A stretch of 54,100 nt of DNA, from the NCBI GenBank assembly GCA_018333075.1, contig BORH01000024.1, forward strand, positions 1 to 54,100, given 5' to 3'. Each line of letters begins with the position of its first letter. Position 1 is the first letter of the stretch. Below the pieces are notes generated by a model that made no database searches, had not been told where the DNA came from, and saw only the letters and a program-made list of their open reading frames with translations. The DNA comes from Heyndrickxia sporothermodurans (lineage in GTDB: Bacteria; Bacillota; Bacilli; Bacillales; Bacillaceae_C). Positions 34,685 through 47,577 of this stretch are shown here, piece by piece. The position numbers and the translations under genes were made by a program.

Positions 34685-36302
34685 AATTCTCGTAACCGAT
34701 TCTATTAGTGATCTTGGACTAAAAAAATTATACGAGCACCCTAATTTTCTCGTTGATAAAAAAAATGATCTTACAGAGCAAGAACTTCTAAAGATCATAG
34801 AGAATTACGATGCACTTGTCGTACGCAGTCAGACAATCGTAACGAAAAAACTAATCGAGCATGCAACTAGATTACAAATTATCGCTCGTGCAGGTGTTGG
34901 CGTAGATAATATTGATATCGAAGCAGCTACAAGAAAAGGAATAATTGTTATCAATGCACCAGGTGCCAATACAATCGCAGCTACTGAACATACATTAGCA
35001 ATGCTATTATCATTGGCTAGAAAAATTCCTCATGCCCATCAATCCACCTCAAATGGCGAATGGAAACGCGGAGCTTTTAAAGGCGTTGAACTTTATGAAA
35101 AAACATTAGGCATTGTCGGAATGGGAAAAATCGGAACTGAAGTAGCCAAGCGTGCGAAAAGCTTTCAAATGAAAATTTTAGGCTTTGACCCATACTTAAC
35201 GGAGGAACGTGCGAAAAAGCTTGGAATTACAAAAGCAAGCTTAGAGGAAATAGCTAGTGAATCAGACTTTATTACCTTCCACACACCACTAACGAACGAA
35301 ACACGAGGACTTGTCAACGAAGAATATATTAATAAAATGAAAAAGGGTGTCCGCCTTGTCAATTGTGCACGTGGAGGAATTATTAATGAAGCTGCTCTTT
35401 TACAAGGAATTCAAAATGGTGTGATTGCTGGCGCAGCACTTGATGTATTTGAGCAGGAGCCACCTACAAACCTAGAACTGCTCCAGCATCCAAATATCAT
35501 CGCCACCCCACACTTAGGAGCTTCAACAGAAGAAGCACAGGAAAAAGTGGCAATCGAAGTGAGCGAGGAAATCATCAGTATTTTTGAAAGCAATTCAATA
35601 CGTCATGCTATTAACATGCCACAAATTACGGGTGAAGCACAGCAAAAAATGAAGCCATTTTTACAATTAGGTGAGCAAGTTGCCGCACTGGCCATCCAAT
35701 TATTCAAGCAAGCACCTGAAAAAATTGAAATTAGCTATGCAGGTGAACTATTAGAGGAAGATACAAGTCTATTAACAAGAACCATGATTAAAGGCATTCT
35801 ATCCTATCATTTAAGTGATACCGTTAATATCATTAATGCCATGCATCTATTAAAAGAGCATGGACTAACCTATAATGTACAAAGAAATGCGGCAAACAAA
35901 GGATTCTCAAATTACATGGAATTAAACCTATCAGCTGGAGATCATCTTGTGAAAATTGGGGCAACCGTATTAAATGGTTATGGAGAACGGATTGTGAAAA
36001 TAAACAATTATCAAGTGGATGTTAAACCAGAACAGCACCTGCTTTATATCAAACACAATGATATTCCAGGAATGATTGGTCTCGTCGGCTCCATTCTCGG
36101 AAACTATCAAATTAATATCGGTACGATGCAGGTCGGCCGCGCAACCATTGGTGGAGAAGCTATCATGGTGCTTACACTAGATAAAAAAGTAGAAAAAGAG
36201 GTCACTCAAACATTAAAATCTTTAAAAGGCATAGAGGATGTAGAAATACTAGAACTATCAAATGGATATGCTTTTAAAGAAGAAGAAATACTCAATTCTT
36301 AA
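34677..36302 (+). CDS. serA: D-3-phosphoglycerate dehydrogenase
   Basis: A 541-residue enzyme, first step of serine synthesis. N-terminal substrate/NAD domain with GIVGMGKIGTEVAK around residue 145 and catalytic Arg (CARGGIINE), Glu (FEQEPP) and His (ATPHLGAST); then an intervening domain (about 320-450) and a C-terminal ACT domain (HNDIPGMIGLVGSIL) that usually binds serine. Long type, as in B. subtilis. The start at 34677 overlaps the aminotransferase stop; GAGGAGG is 13 bases upstream, so coupling probably helps. Confidence 0.95.
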   Translation: MYKILVTDSISDLGLKKLYEHPNFLVDKKNDLTEQELLKIIENYDALVVRSQTIVTKKLIEHATRLQIIARAGVGVDNIDIEAATRKGIIVINAPGANTIAATEHTLAMLLSLARKIPHAHQSTSNGEWKRGAFKGVELYEKTLGIVGMGKIGTEVAKRAKSFQMKILGFDPYLTEERAKKLGITKASLEEIASESDFITFHTPLTNETRGLVNEEYINKMKKGVRLVNCARGGIINEAALLQGIQNGVIAGAALDVFEQEPPTNLELLQHPNIIATPHLGASTEEAQEKVAIEVSEEIISIFESNSIRHAINMPQITGEAQQKMKPFLQLGEQVAALAIQLFKQAPEKIEISYAGELLEEDTSLLTRTMIKGILSYHLSDTVNIINAMHLLKEHGLTYNVQRNAANKGFSNYMELNLSAGDHLVKIGATVLNGYGERIVKINNYQVDVKPEQHLLYIKHNDIPGMIGLVGSILGNYQINIGTMQVGRATIGGEAIMVLTLDKKVEKEVTQTLKSLKGIEDVEILELSNGYAFKEEEILNS

Positions 36303-36314
36303 TTCGGATTGTTG

Positions 36315-36350
36315 ACTGCATCGCAATTGTTCTATTGCGATGCAGTTTAC
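36315..36350 (+). terminator. Terminator after serA
   Basis: A perfect 13-bp stem ACTGCATCGCAAT/ATTGCGATGCAGT with a six-base loop; the T-run is short (TTTACT). Confidence 0.75.
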
Positions 36351-36432
36351 TATCGATTTAAAACCTAATTGTTTTTTATATTAATCTTGCTACCCTTTAC
36401 TAAACCCTTACATAGATACAAAAGCCACCACG

Positions 36433-36567
36433 TCAAAAAAACGCATTTCCTTCTTTATCTACCCAATAAGGATAATTGTTCTCTCTGTTAAGCATCCATG
36501 TATCAAAATCTCTTTGTAATTGGCGGACATTTCTTTCTACAAATCATTTACGCTGTATTGGTATCAT
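36433..36567 (-). pseudogene. Remnant of a small gene
   Basis: On the minus strand a protein-like stretch VERNVRQLQRDFDTWMLN continues as RENNYPYWVDKEGNAFF and stops. Upstream it is cut by an in-frame TGA (36544-36546); beyond it the frame goes on as MIPIQRK. A TGG-to-TGA change would explain this. No ribosome binding site is seen before the ATG at 36567. I do not recognise the family. The rest of 36351-36616 shows no gene. Confidence 0.4.
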
Positions 36568-36616
36568 ATTCAATCATAAGTTTTTTCTTCGGATTTTTCC
36601 AATAGGTGACGATCTA

Positions 36617-37759
36617 TTAACTCTTTATTGACATGGTTAAATCCTTAACCTCTAATACTGAATCAAGAATAAATTCAGCGTTATGCTCTTCAAATTCAGC
36701 TCTTGCCTCTTTTCCCGATAATCCAGTTAACACGGCAGCAAAACGGCACCCCATTTTTCTTGCAGCTAATAAATCCGCTAGCGAATCACCTACAACAAGA
36801 ATTTTGTTTCCATTTTCAATTGGTAGAGTTGTATTTAAACACGTACGAACGGGTGTCTGCTTCCCTTTTGTTGCTTGAATATATGTGTACGGATTCGGCT
36901 TTGACAAGGGTGCATGATCTGGATACTCCTTCTCTGCACGAAGAACATCATCCGCTGTCACGATATGCTGAAGGTCAAAATAACTTAACCAATTCAAATA
37001 TTCGAATGGTTTAATTGTTTCAAGCTCAGGTCTTCCGGTTCCTATTCCAATCGAATGCCCAGTATCCGTTAACTCTTGAAACATCTGACGAATTTCATCT
37101 GGCCCCGCTAACGTTTTTTCCTCAGAAAGAAATCCTTTCTTTCCAACCTGAACAGAAGGTCTTCCTGTTGAGTTAAGGACATGCTCATCCCCAACATACC
37201 ATTCCTGTGAAACATGCTCACACACAGACCAAAGCGCACTATTCACATTGAAAATATTCGTTTTAACCCCTAACTTTTGTTCAGCTAGTAAATTTAAATA
37301 ATGATAAAAATCTTTTCGATCTGTTATTGTCTGTTGGAATTCAGGAATGAATGCGTCGAATTTAATTGTTACATTATATTTATTAAATACCTTTTTCATT
37401 TCAAGAAGAGTATTTCGATCTATATCTTCTTGTAACCAATTAGAAATGTTAGCAGATTCATTCTCTTTGATTTGAGATAATAAGTGAATCAGCTGAAAAC
37501 TAAATGAAATATAAATCATGTCCCAGTTAGCATTCAATCCTCTAGATTTATAGAATTTCAGAACCTGATCATTTTGAAAAACCTCTTTCCGTATCTCTGA
37601 AATCTCTTGATCATTAAGTTCTATTTTAAAATTTGTTGGCTCTAATCCCAAATAATTATTACTATGTAATAGCTCCCACACAGTTAATGCTGAAGCATCA
37701 AAATATCTTTCCTCACTCAATAATACCCCATCGACATCAAACAAAATCGTTTGAATCAT
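36617..37759 (-). CDS. HAD-superfamily hydrolase with long cap insertion
   Basis: A 380-residue phosphatase-like protein. HAD motif I DVDGVLLSE (nucleophile and acid Asp), motif II GIGTGRP, motif III Lys in LSKPNPYTY, and motif IV VVGDSLADLLAARK are all present. About 220 residues separate motif I from motif II, far more than in phosphoglycolate phosphatase, so there is a large helical cap (C1 type) that would set the substrate. Substrate unknown. ATG at 37759 chosen (GGAGGAGG upstream); the ATG two codons upstream overlaps that site. It stands alone, in a patch with a broken gene and a tandem repeat. Confidence 0.85.
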   Translation of the reverse strand: MIQTILFDVDGVLLSEERYFDASALTVWELLHSNNYLGLEPTNFKIELNDQEISEIRKEVFQNDQVLKFYKSRGLNANWDMIYISFSFQLIHLLSQIKENESANISNWLQEDIDRNTLLEMKKVFNKYNVTIKFDAFIPEFQQTITDRKDFYHYLNLLAEQKLGVKTNIFNVNSALWSVCEHVSQEWYVGDEHVLNSTGRPSVQVGKKGFLSEEKTLAGPDEIRQMFQELTDTGHSIGIGTGRPELETIKPFEYLNWLSYFDLQHIVTADDVLRAEKEYPDHAPLSKPNPYTYIQATKGKQTPVRTCLNTTLPIENGNKILVVGDSLADLLAARKMGCRFAAVLTGLSGKEARAEFEEHNAEFILDSVLEVKDLTMSIKS

Positions 37760-37839
37760 GATCATCCTCCTCCTTTTCCTTATTAGTGTAGCACAGAAAA
37801 TGAAATTTAACTTTAAAAAATGATACTTCTATTGGAGCT

Positions 37840-38217
37840 GGGCAGTTTGGTATACGTGACGGGCACTTCGCTCTTTTTTCCGGGCACTTCCCTGGGATTT
37901 GGTCACTTTCGTACTCATGATGGGCACTTCGTCTCGGTTCTCGGGCACTTTCTTCCGAATCGCGGGCACTTCGCTCTTTTTTCCGGGCACTCCCTTGGGA
38001 TTTGGTCACTTTCGTACTTGCTCCGGGCACTTCGTCTCGGTTCTCGGGCACTTTCTCCCGAATCGCGGGCACTTCGCTCTTTTTTCCGGGCACTCCCTTG
38101 GGATTTGGTCACTTTCGTACTCATGATGGGCACTTCGTCTCGTTTCTCGGACACTTTCCTCCGATCCGCGGGCTCTTCCCTGGGATTTGGTCATTTTCGT
38201 ACTCGGTCCGGGCACTT
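37840..38217 (+). repeat. 103-bp tandem repeat array made of ~21-bp submodules
   Basis: Three full units start at 37861, 37964 and 38067 (103 bases each), followed by a partial fourth (38170-38217) and preceded by one degenerate submodule (37840-37860). Each unit has five submodules of 19-21 bases that start GGGCACTT or GGTCACTT. Units differ by only a few bases. The array is richer in G+C than its surroundings. Frames on both strands remain open across it only because the unit is stop-poor; I see no start with a ribosome binding site and do not call a gene. The flanks 37766-37839 and 38218-38283 contain nothing I recognise. Confidence 0.92.
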
Positions 38218-38292
38218 TTAAAAAAACTTATCAATATTTAAAGGATTTTTATCATCAATAAAGAATCTATTATTTGAATAGGAGTGATGATT

Positions 38293-39282
38293 TTGATTAT
38301 AAAAGATTTAACAATTCCGATAAGAATTATATTGGATACTGCTTTATCTCGAAGGCTGCCAAGAAATCATCCTAAACAGAAGGATATTGCAGAAGATTTA
38401 ACAAAACGACAGGCTGGTTTCAAAGGAGAAAAAAATCTCCGATATTACCTCGATCTTCTACCTAAAGAAGAATACCTCATATTTTTTGACCTCAACTTAA
38501 CCGTGAATAATTATTCTTTTCAAATTGATGCATTAGTGATCACCTCAAATATGGTACTTATCCTTGAAGTTAAAAATTTTTCAGGTACATTGTTTTTCGA
38601 GCCGATTTTCAATCAATTTATTCGTAAAAATAACAATAAAGCAGAGGGTTTTCCTAATCCGATCATCCAGGCCCAGAGACAGCGATCGTTACTAATTAAA
38701 TGGTTTAAAGAGCATGGTATCCAAGCTTTTCCGGTAGACTATCTGATTGTCATTAGTCATTCCTCTACTATTTTAGAAACTTCAAACGAACCATCTTCAA
38801 TATCTCAAAAGGTTCTTCACGCAGAAAAAGTGGTTAGCAAAATATTAGAACTAAGTAACCAATATAAAAAGAAGCTGAATCCTACCAGGTTAAGTAATAG
38901 TCTTCAAAAATTACATTCCCCACCTATCCCAAATATTCTCGAAAGCTTCGCTATTGAAAAAAATGAAATTATTAAAGGAATTGAATGCTCTCAATGCCAT
39001 TCTTATTCAATGAAAAGAGACCATGGTGCTTGGATTTGCCCAGCATGCAATTTTATATCGATAGATGCCCATAAACAAGCGATTTTCGACTATTTTCTTT
39101 TAATATCTGACACCATTACTAATCAACAATGTCGTGACTTTCTTTCCATTTCAAATAGGAAAACGATTCATCGAGTTCTTTCATCAATGAATTTGCGTTC
39201 CTCCACTTATGAAAAAGGCAAAAAAAAGATTTATTATCGTCCAGATATTCATTGGATTAATAAAAATCACTGCCTAAATTGA
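38293..39282 (+). CDS. NERD-domain protein with zinc ribbon
   Basis: A 329-residue protein. NERD (nuclease-related) domain in about 40-150: GEKNL, the Asp of FQIDALVI, and LEVKNFSG with the E-x-K pair of PD-(D/E)xK-like enzymes. The C-terminus has a zinc ribbon (CSQCHSYS and CPACNFIS) and a winged-helix-like tail that ends IYYRPDIHW. Related Bacillus proteins are widespread and have no defined role; a DNA-processing activity is only predicted. The TTG at 38293 is preferred: AGGAG stands eight bases before it and the protein then begins with the IIKDLTIPIRI seen in relatives. GTG at 38284 or ATG at 38287 are alternatives. It converges with leuD, and the stops overlap. Confidence 0.82.
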   Translation: MIIKDLTIPIRIILDTALSRRLPRNHPKQKDIAEDLTKRQAGFKGEKNLRYYLDLLPKEEYLIFFDLNLTVNNYSFQIDALVITSNMVLILEVKNFSGTLFFEPIFNQFIRKNNNKAEGFPNPIIQAQRQRSLLIKWFKEHGIQAFPVDYLIVISHSSTILETSNEPSSISQKVLHAEKVVSKILELSNQYKKKLNPTRLSNSLQKLHSPPIPNILESFAIEKNEIIKGIECSQCHSYSMKRDHGAWICPACNFISIDAHKQAIFDYFLLISDTITNQQCRDFLSISNRKTIHRVLSSMNLRSSTYEKGKKKIYYRPDIHWINKNHCLN

Positions 39283-39291
39283 CAGTGATTC
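39266..39291. terminator. Hairpin within the overlapping 3' ends of the NERD gene and leuD
   Basis: AATCACTG/CAGTGATT eight-bp stem with a ten-base loop. It lies over both stop codons and has only weak T-tracts, so termination strength is uncertain. Confidence 0.5.
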
Positions 39292-39855
39292 ATACGCTAG
39301 AATTTTTTCCTCAAGCATCATCGTTACAGCAATATCATCTAATCCTTTTAATAGTGTTTCTTTTTGATAGGGATCAATGTCAAACTTTATTTGTTCATCA
39401 CCATAAATTAGTTCTTCTTTTTCTAAATCAACAGTTAAATATAATGATTCTGATTCTGCTTTTTCGACTAACAATGTAACTTCTTTATCAGCTAAGCGAA
39501 TGGGTAAAATCCCATTTTTCAAACAATTATTGTAAAAAATATCTGCAAAGCTTGGAGCAATAATGACTTTAAATCCATAATCTTGGATGGCCCATGGTGC
39601 GTGTTCCCGTGATGATCCACAGCCAAAATTTGGACCTGACACTATAATTTGGGCCCCTTGATATTTTTCCTGATTAAGTGGAAAATCAGATTGAATTTCA
39701 CCATTTTCATCATAGCGCCAATGGTAAAATAGACATTCTCCAAAGCCTTGTCTTTCAATTCTTTTTAGAAATTGTTTAGGAATGATTTGATCTGTATCTA
39801 TATTGCTTCGTCCTAATGGTAAGACTAATCCCTTAAACGTTTGAAATGGCTGCAT
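39274..39855 (-). CDS. leuD: 3-isopropylmalate dehydratase small subunit
   Basis: A 193-residue swivel-domain subunit that works with LeuC to isomerise 2- to 3-isopropylmalate. The hallmark GPNFGCGSSREHAPWAI is present, as is the N-terminal PLGRSNIDTDQIIPK. Last gene of the ilv-leu run, 13 bases after leuC. AGGTTAGAGG-like purines precede the ATG. Confidence 0.96.
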   Translation of the reverse strand: MQPFQTFKGLVLPLGRSNIDTDQIIPKQFLKRIERQGFGECLFYHWRYDENGEIQSDFPLNQEKYQGAQIIVSGPNFGCGSSREHAPWAIQDYGFKVIIAPSFADIFYNNCLKNGILPIRLADKEVTLLVEKAESESLYLTVDLEKEELIYGDEQIKFDIDPYQKETLLKGLDDIAVTMMLEEKILAYESLSI

Positions 39856-39868
39856 TTCCTCTAACCTC

Positions 39869-41278
39869 CTACTGGGTAACCCTCTCCATTTTTCTTACAT
39901 CGACAAATCTTCCATTTATCGCTGCTGCAGCTGCCATCGCTGGGCTGACTAAATGTGTTCTCGCTCCATTTCCTTGGCGACCTTCAAAATTTCGATTAGA
40001 AGTAGAAGCGCATCTTTCACCAGCAGGAACGACATCATCATTCATTGCTAGACACATACTGCAGCCTGATTCACGCCATTCAAATCCGGCTTCGATAAAT
40101 ATTTTGTCTAATCCTTCCCCTTCCGCTTGTGCTTTAACAGTTTGAGACCCAGGAACAATTAGTGCCCTTACATTCTCATGGACCCGCTGCCCTTTCACAA
40201 TCTGAGCCGCTTCTCGTAAATCACTTAATCGAGAATTTGTGCAGGATCCTATAAAGACATGTTGAATTTCGATATCCTTAATAGGGGTACCACCGGTTAA
40301 TCCCATATACTGGAGAGCCTTTTGAACAGATTCTTTTTCACCGCTTTCAGCTTCTTCAACAGTAGGTAATAAATCATTTACTGATAAACACATGGATGGA
40401 TTTGTTCCCCATGTAACTTGAGGTTCAACCGTATCCGCATCAATCTCTATTGTTCGATCATATGTTGCCCCTGCATCTGTAGCAAGACTTAGCCAATATT
40501 CAGCCGCTTTTTCAAACTCCTCTCCCTTTGGAGAGTACTTTCTACCTCGTAGATAGGAAACAGTTGTCTCATCAGGACTTATTAATCCAGCTCTAGCACC
40601 AGCTTCAATAGACATATTACATATCGTCATTCGTTCTTCCATCGACATATTTCGAATCGCTTCGCCAGTATACTCAGCTATATATCCTGTACCAACATCT
40701 ATTCCAAACTTCGCAATAATGGCTAATATTAAATCTTTTGCGGTCACTCCATTACCAAGTTTTCCGTTTACTTTAATTTGCAATGTTTTTGGTCGTCGTT
40801 GCCATAGGGTTTGTGTTGCAAGAACATGCTCGACCTCACTTGTTCCAATCCCAAAGGCAATAGCTCCAAACGCACCATGCGTCGATGTATGACTATCACC
40901 ACAAACGATTGTTTTTCCTGGTGTCGTTAATCCGAGCTCAGGACCAATAACATGCACGATTCCTTGGTCTGGATGATCAATTCCAGCAAGAGGAATATGG
41001 AATTCTTCACAATTTCTCTCTAATGTACTCATTTGTTTTTTGGCAATTGGATCATTTGATATTCGCTTTTTCGTTGTCGAAACATTATGATCAACTGTCG
41101 CAAAGGTTAAATCGGGTCGTCTAACCTTACGTTTATTCACTCTCAAGCCTTCAAAGGCCTGAGGTGAAGTTACTTCATGAACTAAATGTAAATCTATATA
41201 AAGTAAATCTGGTTTTCCTTTTTCCTGATGAATTAAATGTTTATCCCATATTTTCTCTATAATTGTTTTCGATCCCAT
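39869..41278 (-). CDS. leuC: 3-isopropylmalate dehydratase large subunit
   Basis: A 469-residue aconitase-type subunit. The [4Fe-4S] ligands are recognised in [11 protein letters not shown] and [10 protein letters not shown]; the [15 protein letters not shown] segment forms part of the active site. ATG start with GGAGGGATAC upstream, 21 bases after leuB. Confidence 0.97.
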   Translation of the reverse strand: MGSKTIIEKIWDKHLIHQEKGKPDLLYIDLHLVHEVTSPQAFEGLRVNKRKVRRPDLTFATVDHNVSTTKKRISNDPIAKKQMSTLERNCEEFHIPLAGIDHPDQGIVHVIGPELGLTTPGKTIVCGDSHTSTHGAFGAIAFGIGTSEVEHVLATQTLWQRRPKTLQIKVNGKLGNGVTAKDLILAIIAKFGIDVGTGYIAEYTGEAIRNMSMEERMTICNMSIEAGARAGLISPDETTVSYLRGRKYSPKGEEFEKAAEYWLSLATDAGATYDRTIEIDADTVEPQVTWGTNPSMCLSVNDLLPTVEEAESGEKESVQKALQYMGLTGGTPIKDIEIQHVFIGSCTNSRLSDLREAAQIVKGQRVHENVRALIVPGSQTVKAQAEGEGLDKIFIEAGFEWRESGCSMCLAMNDDVVPAGERCASTSNRNFEGRQGNGARTHLVSPAMAAAAAINGRFVDVRKMERVTQ

Positions 41279-41299
41279 TGTATCCCTCCTGCCTGCCCA

Positions 41300-42409
41300 T
41301 TAAATATAAGCGGTCAAAATTCCAGTAATCGCTTGATTTTCATTAATTGAATCAATAATTTTATTAATCATTTCACTTGTTCCAATTTGTTTTCCATGCT
41401 CTAAATTTAAATCTCCAGTATGATATCCTTCGTTTAACGTATTCATTACCGCTTCTTCAATAATATTTGCTTCCTTATCAAGTCCGAAAGAGTACTTCAA
41501 CATCAATGCTGCAGAAAGAATCATCCCTAAAGGATTCGCTTGATTTTTCCCAGCAATATCTGGTGCAGAGCCATGAACAGGCTCGTATAGTCCTACTAAA
41601 TCACTTCTTAGACTTGCTGATGGCAGCATCCCAAGTGAGCCTGTAATCATTGATGCCTCATCACTTAAAATATCACCAAATAGATTTTCAGTAACGATTA
41701 CATCGAATTGCTCAGGGCGATAAATAAGCTGCATTGCAGTAGAGTCTACAAGCATATGCTCGACGATCACATCAGGATATTTTTTTGCTACTTGGTTCAC
41801 TACTTCTCGCCACATTCGACTTGATTCCAGAACATTAGCTTTATCTACAGAGGTCACTTTTTTCCTTCGTTTTCTAGCTAATTGGAATGCTTTTTCAACT
41901 ACTCTCTCAATCTCATGAAGATGGTAGACTAGTGTATCAATTGCAGTTTCCTTATTTTCCCCACGTCTTTCACTTGGTTCTCCGAAATAAAGACCGCCAG
42001 TCAGTTCACGAACAATTAAGAGATCAACATTTTCAACAACTTCCTTTTTTAATGTTGAAGCATGAATAAGCGGTTGAAAGGCACTTACAGGTCGGAGATT
42101 TGCAAAAAGACCCATTTCCTTTCTCAGCTTTAGTAATCCTTGCTCAGGGCGAATAGATTGAGAGATGGAATCCCATTTAGGTCCTCCAACTGCACCTAAA
42201 AGAATCGCATCGCTTTCTTTACATAAATTTAATGTAGATTCAGGAAGCGGATTTCCATATTCATCAATAGCAGAGCCGCCAATTAAGCCTTCTTCAAAAA
42301 TAAAATTGTGGTGAAAGCAATCCGATATTTCTTGAAGAACTCGAACCGCACCACTCATAACCTCAGGTCCAATTCCATCACCAGGTAAAACAGCGATTCT
42401 TTTATTCAT
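41300..42409 (-). CDS. leuB: 3-isopropylmalate dehydrogenase
   Basis: A 369-residue NAD-dependent decarboxylating dehydrogenase. Family signatures [14 protein letters not shown] and [17 protein letters not shown] (the Mg/substrate Asp residues) are intact, and [10 protein letters not shown] binds NAD. ATG start with AAAGGGAGGC upstream. Confidence 0.97.
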   Translation of the reverse strand: MNKRIAVLPGDGIGPEVMSGAVRVLQEISDCFHHNFIFEEGLIGGSAIDEYGNPLPESTLNLCKESDAILLGAVGGPKWDSISQSIRPEQGLLKLRKEMGLFANLRPVSAFQPLIHASTLKKEVVENVDLLIVRELTGGLYFGEPSERRGENKETAIDTLVYHLHEIERVVEKAFQLARKRRKKVTSVDKANVLESSRMWREVVNQVAKKYPDVIVEHMLVDSTAMQLIYRPEQFDVIVTENLFGDILSDEASMITGSLGMLPSASLRSDLVGLYEPVHGSAPDIAGKNQANPLGMILSAALMLKYSFGLDKEANIIEEAVMNTLNEGYHTGDLNLEHGKQIGTSEMINKIIDSINENQAITGILTAYI

Positions 42410-42443
42410 TCCCTTTGCCTCCCTTTAATTGTTTGTTTTGTAA

Positions 42444-45003
<2,560 letters not shown>

Positions 45004-45028
45004 TCATCTTCTCCTTTATTTTTAAAAG

Positions 45029-45550
45029 TTATTTTAATAATGAATAGTTAGTTATTTCTGTTACTGGTTTTTGTGAGCCTCTCAAAAAAGCAGTTAAACC
45101 CGTTCGTACCATTTCCTTTATTCCATACGGTCTTAATAAATCAATTAATGCCTCAATTTTATCTGTGTCACCTGTTACTTGAATTGTGATGCTTTCTCTA
45201 CTGACATCAATAATAGAGGCACGGAACGGTTCAACAATCCCGCCAATTTCATTTCTCGTTTGAGCATTGCTTAATACTTTAATTAAAGCTAGTTCTCTCG
45301 CGACAATTGCTTGCTCAGTAATATCTGCCACCTTTAAAACATCAATTAATTTGTTTAATTGCTTAGTTAATTGCTCCACCTGCCTTTCATCATCTACATT
45401 TACAACAATTGTCATTCTTGATATCCCTTCACTTTCTGTACGACCTACAGTGATGCTGTCAATATTAAATTGTCTTTTGGAAAGTACTCCAGTAACACGA
45501 TTTAAAACACCACTCTGATTTAAAACAGTAGCTGTTACAATGCGTTTCAT
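45029..45550 (-). CDS. ilvH: Acetolactate synthase small (regulatory) subunit
   Basis: A 173-residue subunit (also called ilvN) with an N-terminal ACT domain ([20 protein letters not shown]) that binds valine, and a C-terminal domain from about 85. Its ATG overlaps the ilvB stop by four bases (ATGA). Confidence 0.96.
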   Translation of the reverse strand: MKRIVTATVLNQSGVLNRVTGVLSKRQFNIDSITVGRTESEGISRMTIVVNVDDERQVEQLTKQLNKLIDVLKVADITEQAIVARELALIKVLSNAQTRNEIGGIVEPFRASIIDVSRESITIQVTGDTDKIEALIDLLRPYGIKEMVRTGLTAFLRGSQKPVTEITNYSLLK

Positions 45551-47265
45551 GGCTTCACCCCTATCATTTCATGCTGACCTTTCCCAGGAGCAATCATCGG
45601 ATATACATTTTCCTGTTGATTGACACGGCAATCGATCACAACCGGTTCATCGTTTGTTAATAATTCTGAAAAAACTGTTTTTGCGTCTTTTTCATTCTCT
45701 ACTCTTACTCCCTTGATGTCATAGCTTTCAGCAAGTTTCACAAAATCAGGCTGTACTGGAATTTTTGAATAGGAATATCGCTCTTCATAAAATGTTTCCT
45801 GCCACTGTCTTACCATTCCTAACGCATAATTGTTAACGATCACCACTTTTAAAGGAAGGTTTAATTCCTTCACAACTGCTAGTTCTTGTAATGTCATCTG
45901 AAAACCACCATCACCAACAATAGCGACAACTGTTTGATTATCATTAGCTAGTTGAGCACCAATTGCTGCTGGAAAACCAAATCCCATCGTACCAAGCCCA
46001 CCAGAAGTTACCCACCTATGTGGTTTTGCAAATTGGTAGTACTGAGCTGCCCACATCTGATGCTGACCTACATCTGTTGTGATAATGGCATTTCCATTTG
46101 TATATTGATGAACTAACTCTATTAATCTTTGCGGGGATAGTATCTCATCTGATTGACTGTACCAAAGAGGATACTTCTCTTTATTTTCAAGCAATTGATT
46201 TTTCCATTGATCTATATTTCTAACATTTATCTCTTCCTCTAAAAGCGTTTCTAACACAGCCTTTGCATCCGCAACAATTGGAATATGTGTTTCTACATTT
46301 TTTCCAATCTCTGCTGAATCAATGTCAATGTGAGACACTACTGCATTCGGAGCAAAATCCTTTAAATTTCCAGTTAACCGGTCATCAAAGCGTGCACCAA
46401 TATTAATTAATAAATCGGCTTCATGAAGGGCTATATTTGCTGTATACGTTCCATGCATGCCTGCCATCCCTAAAAATAGTGGATGTTCTGCTGGAAAACT
46501 CCCTAATCCCAATAATGTATTTGTTACAGGAATTTGGTATTTATCAGCAAAATTAAATAGTAAATCGCTTGCTTTAGCATGCAATACCCCTGCTCCTGCC
46601 AAAATAATTGGCTTATTAGCACGTGATATAGCCTCTTGTAATTTCTTTATTTGTAATGGATTCGGGTTGTAATTCGGTTGATAGCCTGGTAAATGGATTT
46701 CCGCATCATTTATTTGTTGAATCTTTTGAGTACAAATATCCTTAGGAATATCAATGACTACTGGGCCTGGGCGTCCTGTTGATGCAATATGAAAGGCTTC
46801 TTTAACAATTCTAGGAAGATCCTTTATATCACGAACTTGATAATTATGCTTTGTAATCGGAGTTGTTATTCCGATAATATCAGCTTCCTGAAAAGCATCT
46901 GTTCCAATGACTGTACTTGCTACTTGACCAGTAAAAACAACTAATGGCAAGGAATCCATCATTGCATCAGTTAACCCTGTTACTAGATTTGTAGCCCCTG
47001 GTCCAGATGTAGCAATTACTACCCCTGGTTTCCCTGTTACTCGTGCATATCCTTCTGCAGCATGGATTGAACCTTGTTCATGTCTTGAAAGAACATGCTT
47101 GATATCTTTTCCATAAAGAGCATCATATATCGGTAAAACAGCTCCTCCAGGGTAACCAAATAATACTTCTACTCCTTCATTGATGATTAATTGAATCAGC
47201 AAGTCTGCTCCATTTAATTCAGCCGTCAACAATTGACCATCTGCTATTGCTTTTGCCCGCACCAT
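45547..47265 (-). CDS. ilvB: Acetolactate synthase large (catalytic) subunit
   Basis: A 572-residue thiamine diphosphate enzyme. The activating Glu is in [18 protein letters not shown], the FAD-binding region is in about 190-370, and the ThDP/Mg motif [13 protein letters not shown]...[12 protein letters not shown] is complete. Biosynthetic type (with IlvH partner), not the catabolic AlsS. ATG with AGGAGGG six bases upstream, behind the leucine T-box. Confidence 0.97.
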   Translation of the reverse strand: MVRAKAIADGQLLTAELNGADLLIQLIINEGVEVLFGYPGGAVLPIYDALYGKDIKHVLSRHEQGSIHAAEGYARVTGKPGVVIATSGPGATNLVTGLTDAMMDSLPLVVFTGQVASTVIGTDAFQEADIIGITTPITKHNYQVRDIKDLPRIVKEAFHIASTGRPGPVVIDIPKDICTQKIQQINDAEIHLPGYQPNYNPNPLQIKKLQEAISRANKPIILAGAGVLHAKASDLLFNFADKYQIPVTNTLLGLGSFPAEHPLFLGMAGMHGTYTANIALHEADLLINIGARFDDRLTGNLKDFAPNAVVSHIDIDSAEIGKNVETHIPIVADAKAVLETLLEEEINVRNIDQWKNQLLENKEKYPLWYSQSDEILSPQRLIELVHQYTNGNAIITTDVGQHQMWAAQYYQFAKPHRWVTSGGLGTMGFGFPAAIGAQLANDNQTVVAIVGDGGFQMTLQELAVVKELNLPLKVVIVNNYALGMVRQWQETFYEERYSYSKIPVQPDFVKLAESYDIKGVRVENEKDAKTVFSELLTNDEPVVIDCRVNQQENVYPMIAPGKGQHEMIGVKP

Positions 47266-47298
47266 TTTCCCTCCTAAAATTTTGTTTATAGTAAATAT

Positions 47299-47577
47299 AA
47301 AAAAGCCTATTCATCCTCAAAAATATGGCATCTATAAAACTACCAATTATGAAGGGATGAAAAGACTTCTTTTCACGGTACCACCCAACTTTATGCTGTC
47401 CTTACGAACAACACCTCGTGTAGCAGTTGAGTATATTCTAACTGCTACTTTTGATAACGAGTGTCTAAGAATACACTCGGCTAATCTTACTATGATTCAG
47501 ATTAGCACTCAGAGGTGAGTTAGGATAAGGGGTATTATCGGCTCGCAGCAATACCGACTCTCTGTGAATACCTGATC
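47299..47577 (-). promoter_or_regulatory. T-box riboswitch (Leu specifier, CUC)
   Basis: On the minus strand: CAGAGAGTCGGTATTGCTG stem I, specifier CTC (47517-47519, in CTAACTCACCTCTGAG), T-box motif TGGTACCGTG (47374-47383), and terminator arms AAGTCTTTTCATCC and GGATGAATAGGCTT enclosing a loop of about 40 bases, followed by TTTTTT. The leader begins at the ilvD stop codon, so it works inside the transcript from ilvE-ilvD and, if a local promoter exists, on its own. Confidence 0.9.

Noticed and set aside
37861-38217. CRISPR array
   Set aside because: The GGGCACTT module is too short and the 'spacers' repeat every 103 bases; no cas genes are nearby.
37820-38241. Several open frames of 69-133 codons on both strands across the tandem repeat
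   Set aside because: They exist because the repeat unit lacks stops; all have repeat-driven low-complexity translations and none has a ribosome binding site and start outside the repeat.
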